A DNA stretch of 64,000 bases, from positions 3,735,001-3,799,000 of the forward strand of contig OU015673.1 in the NCBI GenBank assembly GCA_907165275.2, in the 5' to 3' direction. The number at the start of each line of letters is the position of its first letter. Position 1 is the first letter of the stretch. Below the pieces are notes generated by a model that did no database searches, was not told where the DNA came from, and was given only the letters and a program-made list of their open reading frames with translations. The translations under genes were made by a program, and so were the position numbers. Shown here piece after piece: positions 13,220 through 25,800 of the stretch. This DNA is from Zygaena filipendulae. Taxonomy: Eukaryota; Arthropoda; Insecta; Lepidoptera; Zygaenidae.

Positions 13220-13560
13220 CGATTATGATTACCTAGTCGATGACAGTACCGGGATCGATCTGAGTCGCGGCGGGGCGCGTTCGCGTCGATTCCCGTGACG
13301 GTTGCAATCCCCAGCGGTGGCTGGCACTCTGGCAGGTGGAAGTCGGACGACGCGATGACGATTTGTAAATGGAACGCGGAGGATGTCGCGTTCGTTATTT
13401 TTGTGAGATTCGTAACGCTCTCGCGCTTTATGGCCGATGCGTTTGCGAGCGGTTGATATGTTTAGTGGAGACGTTCTTTACAATGATAATATTTTTTACT
13501 GGCTGTGATTTCGAACGCGTGTTATTTTTTATAATTTTAACAGTAAGTAATGTTTAGGAA
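13220..13560. promoter_or_regulatory. CpG-rich island, candidate cis-regulatory
   Basis: Strong local CpG content (GCGGCGGGGCGCGTTCGCG) changes to AT-rich sequence within 300 bases. A 62-codon frame at 13369-13557 spans it but translates to Cys/Phe-rich sequence ending in a hydrophobic tail, with no recognised domain. It could be an enhancer or an alternative promoter; neither is shown. Confidence 0.2.
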
Positions 13561-14115
13561 AAGAAAATTTACGTGTTTGGGCATTGGTGTCCGGCGGTGT
13601 AAATACACTCTTCTTTTAGCTGCTTAGGTACAACATAATATTTTCTTAAACTTTACCCATATAAGTAGGTATTATTAGTAGCCAGTGGCTTTTTTAGCAT
13701 TTTAAACAATTTTATTTACTAAAACCTTCAGTTCCACAGTTAGGTATAGTTAACAAAACGAGTAGGACAACCGTTACTCAGTATTTAATTGCATTCATTT
13801 TGACTAGTACAAATTGATGTTGTATGTTAATAAAGTGATATAATAATATAACTTTGCAGTTGGCGTTCACGTCTTGGAGTCAACGAGCGTGACGTCAAAG
13901 ACGAGATAAATCACGTCAGTCAGTTGCAGGCCGTCAGTCAGTCAGCGAGGAAAAAGTACAAACGGACGGTAACTAATTAACCAGGCCCGTTGCTTAGAGG
14001 GGAAATGGAAATACGCCAGAGATCCGTTCAGTGAGATCAAATTGGTTTCTACTCTAATTGTGTGTACAGAATACAGATTTAAGTATTTCTTTGTAGGTAC
14101 TACTACATATATTCT

Positions 14116-14180
14116 ATAGCTGATGCCCGCGAGTTTAATTCCACTCGCGTGAATTTAGGATTTCCCGCAGGAACTGTTTA
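14116..14180 (-). mobile_element. Lep1-like Helitron fragment
   Basis: TAGCTGATGCCCGCGAGTTT then CACTCGCGTGAAT and TTCCCGCAGGAACTG is a diverged inverted copy of the family's 3' third. Confidence 0.4.
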
Positions 14181-14439
14181 TATCTGTTTCGAACATACAG
14201 AATAGGTACAGATATTCTGTTTTACCCAGAGATGAAAAATTAACATTCTGTATATAACGTTCGATGTAAGTACTAATAAATCTTATTTATCTTCTATACA
14301 TATATAAGTTAATAAAATTGAAATGTCTGTTTGTAATTCCAAATAACGTTTTTCACTAAATGCATATGAAAATACTTACGGTACTTAGGTTCTTAAAAAA
14401 AAAAACAATTTTTAAAATTTTTCTCGGTCTTTTTGTCGG

Positions 14440-14625
14440 TCTGTCTGTCTATCTGTCTCTTTGTTCCGGCTAATCTCTAAAACGGCTGGACCGATTTTAA
14501 CGGGACTTTCACTGACAAATAGCTGATGTTTTACGGAGTAATTTAAAAGTACTACGTTTATTTAAAAAAAAAGTTTCTGCGGGAATTTCGAAACTCACGC
14601 GGGTGAAACCACGAGGCACAGCTAG
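14440..14625 (+). mobile_element. Helitron-type repeat with CTAG end, second subfamily
   Basis: Contains GTCTGTCTGTCTATCTGTCT, then TTCCGGCTAATCTCTAAAAC and GGCTGGACCGATTTTAACGG, and ends GGCACAGCTAG before T. The 3' end is shared with the Lep1-like copies, but the body is different. A relative lies inverted at 47248-47410. The 5' boundary is uncertain. Confidence 0.55.
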
Positions 14626-16119
14626 TACTGTATACGACAAGAAACAACAAATATTCTACTTCCAGAGGATCATGATATAATTACAGTTTGCATCAAAATC
14701 TAAGCTGTGGAAGACAGGAGCCTAAAATCGACAAAATTATCCGTAGAGCGGTTCCATGTTCTAATATACCTACCTACCTATCTAAGTAAATGCTCTCATA
14801 TGTATGCACTCTTAACATTATTTACGTAAGTATATACAGTAAGTAAGTCAGTGTGTTTATTACTAGGTACTATGGAGTCATTATCATTACTGCTTGCGCA
14901 ATTAGAGATTCGAGAACTCAAATAAATTCACCACAATTTCACCTCGTTTATTTGTTCACTGTATTTTATAAAGTAAATATTTTTTTACACACTTTTAAAT
15001 GTTGTGGGTTCCCGGATTAAGGTTAACACCCTAACATAAGATTTTCATTCACTGTGATAAAATAGAAAAGAAATCGCAAACGTTACTGTATGTTGTTATA
15101 AGCCGTAACTGCCTACTTTACAGGCGTATTCAGCGTTTGAGACGTAAAGTGGCATGTTGCGGGCTAAATAAAGGCAGTCGTTTAGATCTTGAGGCGGATT
15201 GCGGGGCAGCCATTTAGATGCGAGATTTCAGTACCAAATTACCAATAGGTATGGTAGGTACCACAGAGCAAACAAATTAACTAGAGAGGACATGTAGGCG
15301 GGGCAGGCGCGCCACCGTTGCAAAGGAGGTTAGAGCGAATGCTCTTTTGCTGCCATCCCAAGTATATTTAACACAATATTCCCAAAACTGTGAATTTTTA
15401 AAACAGTGACTAAGTAAAATATAACCATAAAGCATTTAATTCATTTCTTTACGTTAATGAGTGTTTTAGTGCGTGATGAATAGTTTTGTGTGCGAAAATC
15501 ACCCGGTGACACTGGTTTTCATCTGTTTTCGTACTAAACTTAGTTGATGTCCCTTCTATCTGTTATTTTCTGTTCTGTGGTAGGTACGGTACAGTCTGCC
15601 TAGTGCTGTTGGGGCGAGATTGTGAGAAGAAGTAGTCCATGTCAGATAAAGAGCAGTATAGCCTAATGTGTTTTTGAATAGCTAACCATCGAGTAGAGTT
15701 GCACTAAATTAGCTTTCTGATTTCTTATATTAAACGTCTGGTAAAGTTTGATGGCTCGGTTGTTGAAGAAATGATTGATGAATGTAGATATGATATACAA
15801 ATCTTAGACATTGTTGACATTTTGGGAATCGTACATTACGCTCCTGTACCGAATACTGACATGTAATATCTAATTGTGTATAGGCATTTTTGGATACCCT
15901 CTATAAGCAAGCAGCAATTACATCCCGAATCGGAATATAAATATGTGACTTACAAACTTACAATACATTATGTAACTTACAAAATATGTAAACTTGCTAA
16001 GTCCTAGCAATGTTTAGGAACGTTGATGTAAAGTTAGAGAGTCGGGTGTGGCGCCAATGGGTGGAATGTGAGTTTTTTTTAGTTACTTTTTTTTTAGTTT
16101 TGTTTGTTAGTTACGTTTT

Positions 16120-16260
16120 CACTCTTTAATTGCTCAACCGATCATCACGAAATTTGGTATACACGCTTTCAGGGGTAAGTACAGACAAGGATATAAAGAT
16201 ACTCTCTATTGCGGAAACTCCAAAATAAATGCAGGTAAAAACGCGGGGAACATCGAGTCG
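16120..16260 (+). mobile_element. degenerate Lep1-like Helitron
   Basis: GCTCAACCGATCATCACGAA, then TTTCAGGGGTAAGTACAGA and ACGCGGGGAACATCGAG follow the order of the family, but the CTAG end is mutated. It directly precedes a MITE at 16271. Confidence 0.5.
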
Positions 16261-16270
16261 ATTTATAAAT

Positions 16271-16504
16271 GGACATAGATAAGCAATAGTGTGTTAACCC
16301 ACACTGGAGAAATTTTGAGTAAATCGTGTTTTAAAAAAAGGAGCGCCATTTTGTGTTAATGTTTTTATGTTCAATATTTAGTTACATATTTAAGCGATGT
16401 AATAAGGTAAACACATAATTAAAAAACGTTCCCTAACTCTCAATAAATCGTTCTGAATCAATAATTTAATTTGTGGGTTAACATGTTTTTGCTTATCTGC
16501 GTCC
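16271..16504 (+). mobile_element. 234-bp MITE, copy 1 of a three-copy family
   Basis: Inverted ends of 33 bp: GGACATAGATAAGCAATAGT... at the left; the complement of the right end is GGACGCAGATAAGCAAAAAC..., both running into TGTTAACCCACA. AAAT flanks both sides as an exact 4-bp target duplication. The inside is AT-rich with GAGCGCCATTTTGTG and no ORF. Copies at 17877-18086 and 53011-53244 are closely similar. Superfamily unassigned. Confidence 0.8.
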
Positions 16505-16559
16505 AAATATACTTTCACGTAGGGCTGTAATTAATCCAAACAATAATCATAATATAATA

Positions 16560-16895
16560 ATGAAGTCTACTATCGGAGTGGGCCACACATCGTTTCTCGA
16601 ATCTCAACGTTTATTGTTTGCAAAGGAATGGCCGCATGAAGCCGGCCACACAGTACACACTCTCAGACCGCGGCATTATCCGCCCGACCGCGCCCGCACA
16701 ATCGATTCTTTATTCTGGCAACACTGTTATTCTGTCATTTTCCGAACCACTACACGAACATATTGCCCTCTTTTATTGCCTGCACCCTCAGAAAGGAGCG
16801 TCTCGTCCGCGTATTTTTAAGGTTATTGATAAAGTTTTGTTTGTTGTTGGATTGAAGGGATCGAGTAACACAAATAACTTGTTTCTTTTTTAATG
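16560..16895. other. GC-richer unique block with overlapping open frames
   Basis: Two frames stay open here (86 and 91 codons, plus strand). Neither translation shows a domain or consistent protein-like composition, so I treat them as accidental. Repeat-free and in the presumed intron, so it may be regulatory. Confidence 0.2.
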
Positions 16896-17156
16896 TGTTC
16901 AATAAACAGATATAAAGAGATAAAATATCAGATTGCTTATTTGTCTGATACTACATCCAAAATTTGTTCCATATTATTAACTTATCTTTTCAAAGGATTA
17001 TAATTTCAGCCATTAGCAGGTATAGCTTCTTGGATTCTATAATCTTATGAATAAATATTAACAATCGTATTATTATTAATTCCAATATATATAGCAATAT
17101 CTACATATTATTCATTTCTCTTTATTATCCAAGTAAAGAAAATTTAGAGCTCTTGA

Positions 17157-17200
17157 GTCTCTACCTATCCCTCACGTAGGTACGTCTCTACCTATCCCTC
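17157..17200 (+). repeat. 17-bp direct repeat
   Basis: GTCTCTACCTATCCCTC occurs at 17157-17173 and again at 17184-17200, separated by ACGTAGGTAC, a palindromic TAGGTA-type word. Confidence 0.65.
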
Positions 17201-17469
17201 TAAGATGATGTAAGTCCCTAACTGTAAGTATCTGTTTGGTTTATCTGTGTCATAAACAACCATTGAATTAAAAAAAAAAATTAAAACAAAAAATCTGAAG
17301 CAACAGCAGAAAGCAATAGGAATAATAAAATTAAATATTTACAAAGATTAATTATATTATTATTGTTGCTTTATTTAATCTTACTTCACGCTTCAGAGAT
17401 GCAAAGGGTGACAAGCAGACTAACAGTTAAAAAACTCTAAACATTGTTCCGAACCCATCGAGTGACAAA

Positions 17470-17790
17470 TTGTTAAATCAACAAAATGTGCAATCTCCCC
17501 AAAGCGCGGCGAATCACCCTCCTCTGAGTGTAAACTATAAAACATTAGCACGAGATTTGGGGGCTTTGTTCACCTCCCGTAATTCTCGCGCCAATATTAT
17601 CATTAGCTATATAGCCGATGGAATGAAAACTCGCTTTAGCACCTTTTGCATTAACTCTCTCTTTGTGAAACTACAAATTGAATACTGTTGCGTCAACAGT
17701 GTTGTGAAGCGATTTATACGACAGACGAGATACGAACTTAACGCAAATGACAATAATAAAAACTTATGCAGCTATTTCCAAAGCTGAAAA
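17470..17790. promoter_or_regulatory. candidate cis-regulatory island
   Basis: A 105-codon frame is open on the plus strand, but its translation (Asn/Ser/Leu-rich, no motif) gives no reason to believe it. The DNA has CTTTTGCATTAAC (POU/Sox-like), GCGATTTATACGAC (caudal/Hox-like) and TATAGCCGATGG, and is less repetitive than the flanks. Confidence 0.2.
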
Positions 17791-17876
17791 CTATTGACAG
17801 CTTGGGCAGTGTCAATATACAGGGTGTAAGGCAATGATATTAAATGTTACTATAGTTCATTGGTGTAAGGTTAAAT

Positions 17877-18086
17877 GGACATAGATAATCAATAGTATGG
17901 TAACCCACACTGGAGAAATTTTGAGTAAATCGTATTTTAAAAGTAGGACCGCCATTTTGTGTCAACATTTTTTATGTTCAATATTTAGTTACATATTTAA
18001 GCAATGTAATAAGGTAACTCTCAATAAATCGTTCTGAATCAATAACTTAATTTTGTGGGTTAACATGTTATTGCTTATCTACGTCC
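17877..18086 (+). mobile_element. MITE, copy 2 of the three-copy family
   Basis: Ends GGACATAGATAATCAATAGT and ...TTGCTTATCTACGTCC, flanked by AAAT on both sides. It matches copy 1 but lacks about 24 internal bases (the stretch after AATAAGGTAA), giving 210 bp. Only about 1.4 kb from copy 1 and in the same orientation. Confidence 0.8.
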
Positions 18087-18119
18087 AAATAAGGGACGTA
18101 ATCAGGATTCGATTGTTAT

Positions 18120-18293
18120 TTGAGATTGTCTTGTTCAGAGTTCCCGCGGTAATTCCAGGACAAACGGTAGCCGTAGTGGTTTCTTTTCTGTATCCCTGAC
18201 AACGTGTAAGTATGCAAAATTTAATGATGATCAGTTGAATCGTTAAGGCGTGTAGCAAACAAACAAACTCACATTCACATTTATAATGCTAGT
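18120..18293 (-). mobile_element. Lep1-like Helitron, inverted
   Basis: On the minus strand it runs from the ATTATAAATGTGAATGTGAG 5' part through GTTTGTTTGCTACACGCCTT and GATCATCATTAAATTTTGCA to CCGCGGGAACTCTG; the terminal CTAG is lost. It lies 33 bases from MITE copy 2. Confidence 0.55.
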
Positions 18294-21200
18294 TTTTTGG
18301 TATATGTAGATACCTAAGCACGCCCTTCATTAAAAAAATACACCAGGTATACCTACTTATCAGTTGATATGTTTTACATTTTTTGTTTACATGTATACGT
18401 TTTACATTATTGAATCATAAAAAAAAAATCAATCAATTATAAGAGAAACCAATTTACCTGAAAGTTTTATTTCAGTTGTGCCACTCAGTACGATTTGCGC
18501 AACTAGCGCATAGCGTGTCCCCTACTGCTGGTAACGAACTCACCATATCGCCCGAACTCACGGAGTCACGACATTGCGTAACTAATCACTGGAATTACTA
18601 ATATGTCTCATTAGCGACCGGCTGTATTTCATCTGAAGTGCAACTCGAACGTGGACGAAAGGCCGCTACGTGACGTGACCTACTGTTGTTTGTTACTAGT
18701 TAATGTACCTACTCAATTCCTTTAAAGGTCATAACAGTCAAAAGTCACACGAAAACCAAACATTTACACACACCTCACAATTTTTTAGGCTTACCTGCAT
18801 CTTTAAAAGTTACTTGAGTTACTTTCTGCCATCTCAAAAAGTATTTGTATGATAATTAATTATTCTTATTGATCCAAACTGGTCCGTCAAAATGGCGTCT
18901 TCAGTATAAACCCATCATTGGACTCCCCTGTTACCTCGAAAATGAACGGAGGTACTTATTCGTTATTTAGAATAATTAACGCACCTCAATGTATGGCCAG
19001 CAATAAACGAAACAACAGCGCATTGTGCACCTCCCACCGAACATAAAACGATTTTTTATGCTGTTTCCTACTCAAATATTAGGTTGGACACACACCGCTT
19101 GCAAGAAAAAAAAAGTTCAGATAACGAGTAGCGCCGCTACCGGTCAAAGCGGCCGACGCAACGCGAAAAAACTATGGGCGTGGCGCGTCACGCACAAAAC
19201 AAACTAAGCGACACGCGTGCGACAGGGACGCCGCTACAGAGCGCCCGCGTGCAACCGGAGACAGACAGAGTCTGGTGCTCACGAATACGGCTAATTTGAA
19301 ACAGGAAAGTAATTGATGGCGAGCACAAAACAAACAGATATGGCTGACAACAAAGGACGGATGGATACGAAATCTTCATTAGCGAGCGAGTTAGAACAAG
19401 GGCGCCGGCGAAAGATTTTAATTTAAAAATTTCGAAAAGACATACCGCTAAGGTGAGTCGACACTAATCCACATCTCATTTGTTTTACGCTCGAAATAGG
19501 GGGATTAATAAAAAAAAATCCTATCTCGAATTTATCACGGAGATGATGTTTCGTAAAACCAAAACAAAAACAGCATGATGCAGCAGAATTAGGTCGGTTT
19601 TAATGAATGAGCAGGGTTATTAGCAAATTAAGACCGTTAAAATAAAATCAACGCGCAGTTGCTTCGTTTTGATACCAATTAAAGGCGTAATAAATTCAGA
19701 TAATAAAGCCACAGAATAAATAAGCATGACTCTAATAGAAAGGCCAATTGGGCCAAATCGATGATCATGAAAGTAATTAGATTTCTTATAACGGTGGAAA
19801 ATTTAGATGATAAAATAAGGCAATAACAGCATGAAGATATCTACCTAAAATCATTACGTTACGGTACCTACTGAGCTATCAATAAATAATATTCAAATAG
19901 TTTTTATTTACCTCCGACAGATTTGGCAAAGTTTTTTGTCACCAAAGCATCACTCAACGGTACTCAAAGAACTAAAAAGCGATTTATGATATAGCACGCG
20001 GGTGGGTCATTTTTTCAGCTTGCTTTTTTCTTAGACTTATGGCGCCGATATTTTGACGCGCCTTCTTCAGAAAACACTGAACAGACCCGTATATTTCAAT
20101 ATTATGACATATCGCTAAGTGGACGTTAAGATAAGAAACCTTTTTAGGTATAATCTCGCATCCCTGTACCGGTCGATAGTTGCGTAATGTGTGGATATAA
20201 CTAATATTGATCCTTTTGACCCTTCTAACATTTCAATCCGAAAGAAAAGCAGGCTCGCATGTGTATTTTATAATACGTTTTATTAGTTAAATAAATCGGA
20301 TTTATGGTCGCTTGCTTTTAGAATATGATAAGTTTTGAGCGGAAACAGCATCTTTTCAAACAATATTTAACAATGTTTACTTTTGCATTTGGAATTTAAC
20401 AAGAAAGGTCGCCAAGACGACCACACAGATTGCACAACTTGAAGTTAATACAAAAAACTCATCTTTGTTTTCGTAAATTGTGTCAAAATTCTCGTTCATC
20501 ACTGAGCTTTTTTTAACTACACTTTTGTTGCAGTGAAACGACACATGCTGACTCTTACATAAACACAACAAATCAACGTTGGTCTCAGTTCGCTAATACT
20601 GTTTTTATGCAATAAGTTGATACCCAAAGTAGGTTTTTTTTTACTAATAAGGGTCCATTTCTCAATCGTCGAACAAACTTTATCTGACGAATAACCAATC
20701 TACTTGACATTTTGATAGATTTACAATTTACAAAACCTATGGTACCTAACCTAAGATTGTTTTTGACAATATGAAGTTTATTTGGTAATTTTAGTTTTTA
20801 AAATTCATCTTCAAAATTTTTAAAATATATAAACTTATAAAATGGTTGTTTTTTTTAAATATAGGTGGATCTATAGATTTGTTTTACCATTTTAAAATCC
20901 CTATAAATATCTCAAACTTTTAACAAAGTGATACAAAGTTTCCCATGAAAAAAATGAAGAAATTATTTAACCCTTCAAGGGTTAAATAATTTCAAAAATA
21001 TATTTGCGGTTATTGAGATGAAGATTCCACGTTCGTTCGTGATGGAGAAATTTAATAATTGTTTACGTATCGTGCAGTATTGGTTACACGTGTGCGAGTG
21101 AGCGGGCGAGCTCGTTACCGACATCACTGGCAAATTGGTAACCCGACCGTTTGACCCGGGCGCGCGTCGCGTGTGTGCGGGCGCTATCCACCTCACTCCA

Positions 21201-22112
21201 CATCTTTTACCTTTTCTACCAGATGGTATTATCTGTGGTAGAATGTATTATATTCGAAACACTGAGTAAAATATTTTTTTGCTGTAGAATTAAACAACCT
21301 ACGTACATTAAAGATACAGAGTAGGTTAGGTAGGTAGATACTTAACTAGGTACTAATTTTTTTGGAAAAATCGGTGGTGTATTGTAGAAAACAATACTTA
21401 ATTGAAAAAATGTGAGCAAAAATGTTCATATTTTTCGGATGGCTCCCCCTTATTAGTAATTGAATGATTAAGTAGTTATATTGTTAGTAAAACAGGTAGG
21501 TACCATTAACTAATTTATTTTGCCAGTTTTCTAAAAATACTTACCAGTGATTTTGGTTTATTTTCGCAATCAAGACGTAAGCTAAATATTTGATCTTCAT
21601 TATGCTTTTTCCCCCTAAATTTTATGTTTTTTATTCGATAAGTTTTTTGTTTTTACATGAATTAATATAGTTAGGATTCATTGTAAGTAATTTATAAATA
21701 ACATCTATGATCGTTAATTGTTTTGTTAATAAAATAAATAAATCATAAAATCATGGCATACTAATGGTGTAGAAATGAAGGTAATGAATACAAAATATAT
21801 ATAAAGCTTTCAACGACGCAAAATATTAGACGGTATGGTAAGTAAAGAAGATTTACTTTAATATACCCATTTCGAATATCGCATACACCGCGCTATTAGT
21901 ACGCATGTGGAAAGAAAACTCGACGCGAACAATTAGTGGGGAATGTGTAAGTAATGAACGGTAAGTTCTCCTGTGTAATGAGATACAACATGATCCCTCG
22001 GAGTTCGCTAGGGTCTGTGCCCTGTGGTTTGAGAGCGAAACGATAAACGGTACGCTGTAAATTTGAAATTAGAATGGAAGAAATTCCTCTCAATAACGAT
22101 AAATAGTACATT
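18294..22112. other. gene-free stretch
   Basis: No exon recognised. Repeat-poor, GC-richer segments lie at about 18480-18680, 19040-19420 and 21060-21200. Short open frames in them have no recognisable motif. The remainder is AT-rich. Confidence 0.4.
20959..20993. repeat. 35-bp perfect palindrome
   Basis: GAAATTATTTAACCCTT, one spacer base C, then its exact complement. Arms of 17 with a loop of one give a cruciform-type sequence. Not a Pol III or bacterial terminator setting. Confidence 0.75.
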
Positions 22113-22220
22113 GTTATCCTAGGGGTGAAAGTAACTTAGTCCCTCGATCTATTGGCGCCCTCGCTACGCTTGGGCGCCAATAGATCGAGGGACTAAATAA
22201 GTCTTTCTCCCGAGGATAAC
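22113..22220. repeat. 108-bp fold-back element with a 25-bp perfect core stem
   Basis: The core arms at 22136-22160 and 22172-22196 are exact complements (TTAGTCCCTCGATCTATTGG then CGCCC). The loop is TCGCTACGCTT. The outer arms GTTATCCTAGGGG and its imperfect complement end at GGATAAC. The loop wording TCGCTACGCTTGGGCG is typical of lepidopteran fold-back repeats. Confidence 0.75.
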
Positions 22221-22339
22221 ACTGTGCTTTTCATTACGAATGCAAGGAAAGTCAAAATAGAAATAGGAATTAGCTAAAGAAAAAATGGGTGAATTTTATT
22301 TTACATAAATCAACCATTAGGTGTACTACTGGCCAGTAA

Positions 22340-22545
22340 GTATGCCCCCGATGACATTAAAAAAAACTTGAGTTTCTGCCGTATCCAGCTGTCAGTTGAA
22401 AGCGATTCTCCCTAGGGCTGAAAAGTATTACTTTCAACCCGCTTCTCAGGCAACTTCAGACCTACTTTCCGAGTATGAGTAATGAAAAAAAACATACATA
22501 CAATCGAACATAGAACCTCCTCCTTTTTGGAAGTCGGTTAAAAAT
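22340..22545 (+). repeat. interspersed repeat ending in GAACCTCCTCC...GTCGGTTAA
   Basis: The 3' end AGAACCTCCTCCTTTTTGGA followed by AGTCGGTTAAAAATAA is repeated inverted at 34838, in a diverged inverted copy at 43892 and as a fragment at 55125. An A-rich tail and a sharp conserved 3' end suggest a retroposed element, perhaps a SINE or LINE tail. The left boundary is uncertain. Confidence 0.5.
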
Positions 22546-22651
22546 AAATTTAATACAAATAGATACATACCTACGTATATGCATAATAAAATGCTACCTT
22601 GACAAATTATAAGAATATCGATTTCAAATTGAGAACGTTTTTAGAACGCCA

Positions 22652-22820
22652 TCCTTATCTACTACTTATATAAATGCAAAAGCTAAAAGTGAAAACTCAA
22701 CCGATCATCATGAAGTTTTACATGCGTTGCCAGAGGTACGAAAAAGGACATAAGGCATTTATCCTGGAATTGCCGCGGGAAATCCGAATTTAATGCGGGT
22801 GAAGCCGCGGGGAAAGCTAG
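22652..22820 (+). mobile_element. Lep1-like Helitron
   Basis: Begins TCCTTATCTACTACTTATAT and ends GTGAAGCCGCGGGGAAAGCTAG before T, with GATCATCATGAAGTTTTACA and CCGCGGGAAATCC between. Confidence 0.7.
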
Positions 22821-25800
22821 TACAATATACAATAACGCTATTCTCTTATACACTGGGCTCTACATAACAGGCACGCGACTAAAGAGAAAGCTAACCTCTA
22901 GCGGATAAAGGATCATCGTTAACTCACATCGTTACCCAAAAACCTATATAGGAGTTTAATAAGGGTTAAGATTTTCAACCGGTTTTATTTTAAGATGAAA
23001 TTTAATTACCGCTTTTGCACACAAGTTCGTTTACACCATTTATCTATTTCCTAGCTGTAGTGGAATGGAGATTTTCCACCTAATACTTTTTTAAACTTGT
23101 TAAAACCTAACAATTTCTATGTAGAGTGGTATCCAAGGACGGTAAGTTTCTTTCAAAATTCCTTTTGAAATTGAAACACAAAATCAACCGCTGTGTGCGT
23201 GGAATGGCGCAAAATTACCTTCCGTCACACACACATGAAAGCACGAATACGTATACCTACGTTTAAGAATACTCAGCCTTTTTAGCCTTCCTTAAAATAA
23301 CTTGCGCCCACTGTTGTTCTATGTATTTTTTTTTCCTGAATTGGATACTAAAGGTCGCAGTTTTTTCCAAATATTAGCAGCAATATAAATATAACTGGCT
23401 ATTATATTTATGACTGTCGTAATTTGGTACCCTACACGGTAGCCTACGCTGTCAAGGCAAACAAGACGAATTTACTGGTTCATACCGCGCGGGACCGTTA
23501 AAATATCTAAAAATATTCGTACCTTAGACGTTAATGCCCTATAAATTAATAAATTAACATTCGCCAAGCGACAAACAGGAATATTATAAAAACGAATTAC
23601 GATCGAAATACACGCGACAACTAAATTACCAGCCGCAATTATATGGCACAGAGTAGGTAATTGGATAAAGAGGCGGCATGTTCACTTCTTTTTTTTTTCT
23701 TCTCATATTGAGCTACACAGCTTTTGTAAGAGGCCAATTACATCGGGCATGATGTAGTAAGAACGAGCACCGATAATTTGCATTTTCCGATCCATAATTA
23801 ATCCTAATTTTATGAGCATGATATTTAACTAATTATGCGTTTGCTTTTTTTATCTATAAACACATTTTATTTGGTCAATTAATCCCTCACATTTGATGTG
23901 ACGGCTAATTTATGTTATAGGTACATCTGAATTTTCTCCTAGTCTATGTCCAGTGTTGTCTATTAACAAATAGGCCCGCATCGGATCCAAAACAATAAAT
24001 TAGAATTAAAGTTGTCAGCTATTTATTTAAAATTAGGAAGTAACGTATTATTTTATTTTACTACATCATTTGTCTAAGAACCGGTAAGAACTGTTTTATT
24101 AAGAAACCGCTACCCAAAAGCTGGTCGAGTTTCAAGATATTGATGCTTAAAATTAGAAAAACTGAAACTAGAAAGATAGTGTCAAGTGTATGTGGTGCTT
24201 ATACATACATACATAAATACATGACTTAAAGTTCGTTTTCGTATAAACAAAATAATGCTTTACCGATGTCATTAGTAAGTTCTTGATAGTAGAAGAATGA
24301 AGGAGTAGTATAATATTGGTAACATAATAAATACCTAGCCTTGCCAAGTTAATAATAGCGATACCACCAACGTGCAGCTAAACAGGTAATATGCTTGATC
24401 CCTAACAAGTTTCCAAAGGACTGAAATACTCTTTACTTACAAATACTTACCCAGTGTCTGCTAATAACCTGGGAAGACTAATATACAGCTACTCGCAAGC
24501 AGGTCCAATTAGAACCTTATTATCTTTATAATAAGAGTTACGAACTAGTTGTGTTAATGTTTCTGTAGAAAGCACAAAGATCGAAGCCTCCGGCCCGACT
24601 CATTACTGTGAACTAACGATGTAATTGACAACAAGGTGTATCATGTATGCGTGCTACGATAATTTTTGCTATATCAATGTTATGTGCAGAAAATGTAACT
24701 AAATCTTTTTCAAGTTGGCAACTTTTTACATGGTGAGAGCTGTAATTTACGCCGTTATCAATAAACGCTACTAAAAAGCTGGTGAACTTCAAAAATATTG
24801 TTTGTGTCACTCACTGCGACGGAAAATGAAGAAGACAGATATGAGAGTGTACATTGTATGCAGTTTCAGTAGCTTTTATTAATAAAGAGCTTAGAGCTCT
24901 TCCAGGCTAGACTAAGGTATCAAGTTGAAAGGTCAAAGCTTTTGTGGCATAAATTTTATATTTTTTTTAACAACTAACGTTAGGGAAAAAAACTAGAAGT
25001 AGGTACTCGAATCCGATTTATACCTACATTATACTTATATTACTCCTCGTTTATCGAAATTTGTAAATTATAAAGAAAATGTAAAAGAAATTTCATTTGT
25101 TTTTTTTACAATGATAATTTAGAAGCTTATAACTTAAGTTTTTTTTTATTTTCGTTTATTCAGGATAACAACAGCAAGTACATATATTAATTTTAGCTTT
25201 CGTGATTATATTGTACTTTCTTTTTAGCTAATCTTATAAATGTCACTTTCAAAAGGGGTGAACTTTCTCTGCTTGTTGTTTTGTTATGGCTTACTCTCTC
25301 TAAAACCAACTCTGAAATCTAAAAAAGGTTAGCTATTTCGAAATTTGCATAAGCAATACATTTTTTTCTTCGAATACATTTGTTGTTGGTGTTGTGATCT
25401 GGTGCTGCAGAGCACTAGATATAGATGCTCGATTTATATAGTAAATAACGATTACTATCTACTATTTGGTGAAGTTATGAACTAAATTAACCTTTTACCA
25501 TTTTCATCACTTATAACCTTACACTGTTTCGTCTATTGTAATATTGTCTTCTTTAATTTCAGTTGATCAAGATCGAGATATTCGATGATATTGTATTTAA
25601 TAACATTTACCAGGTACTGTAGAGAGTTCATAATTTAACTATACATTTTGCTTAGGTATACATTATTAAATGTATACCTATTTATTTGGATAGATTTGAT
25701 TTGACTCTTGAAGAATCGGCTTTGAATTTTGATGTATTGCAATTTGCGAGGCGGTATTGCTTTGTATTCGAAAACTTTTAATTGAATATAACAAAATAAA

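Larger units (their letters stand above)
9676..16119. other. gene-free stretch with a few GC-richer islands
   Basis: No exon recognised. Mostly AT-rich with TAGGTA words. Repeat-poor GC-richer islands lie at about 10080-10335, 11100-11430, 13220-13560, 13860-14050 and 15100-15360. Two old repeat copies lie at 14116-14215 and 14440-14625. Confidence 0.4.
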
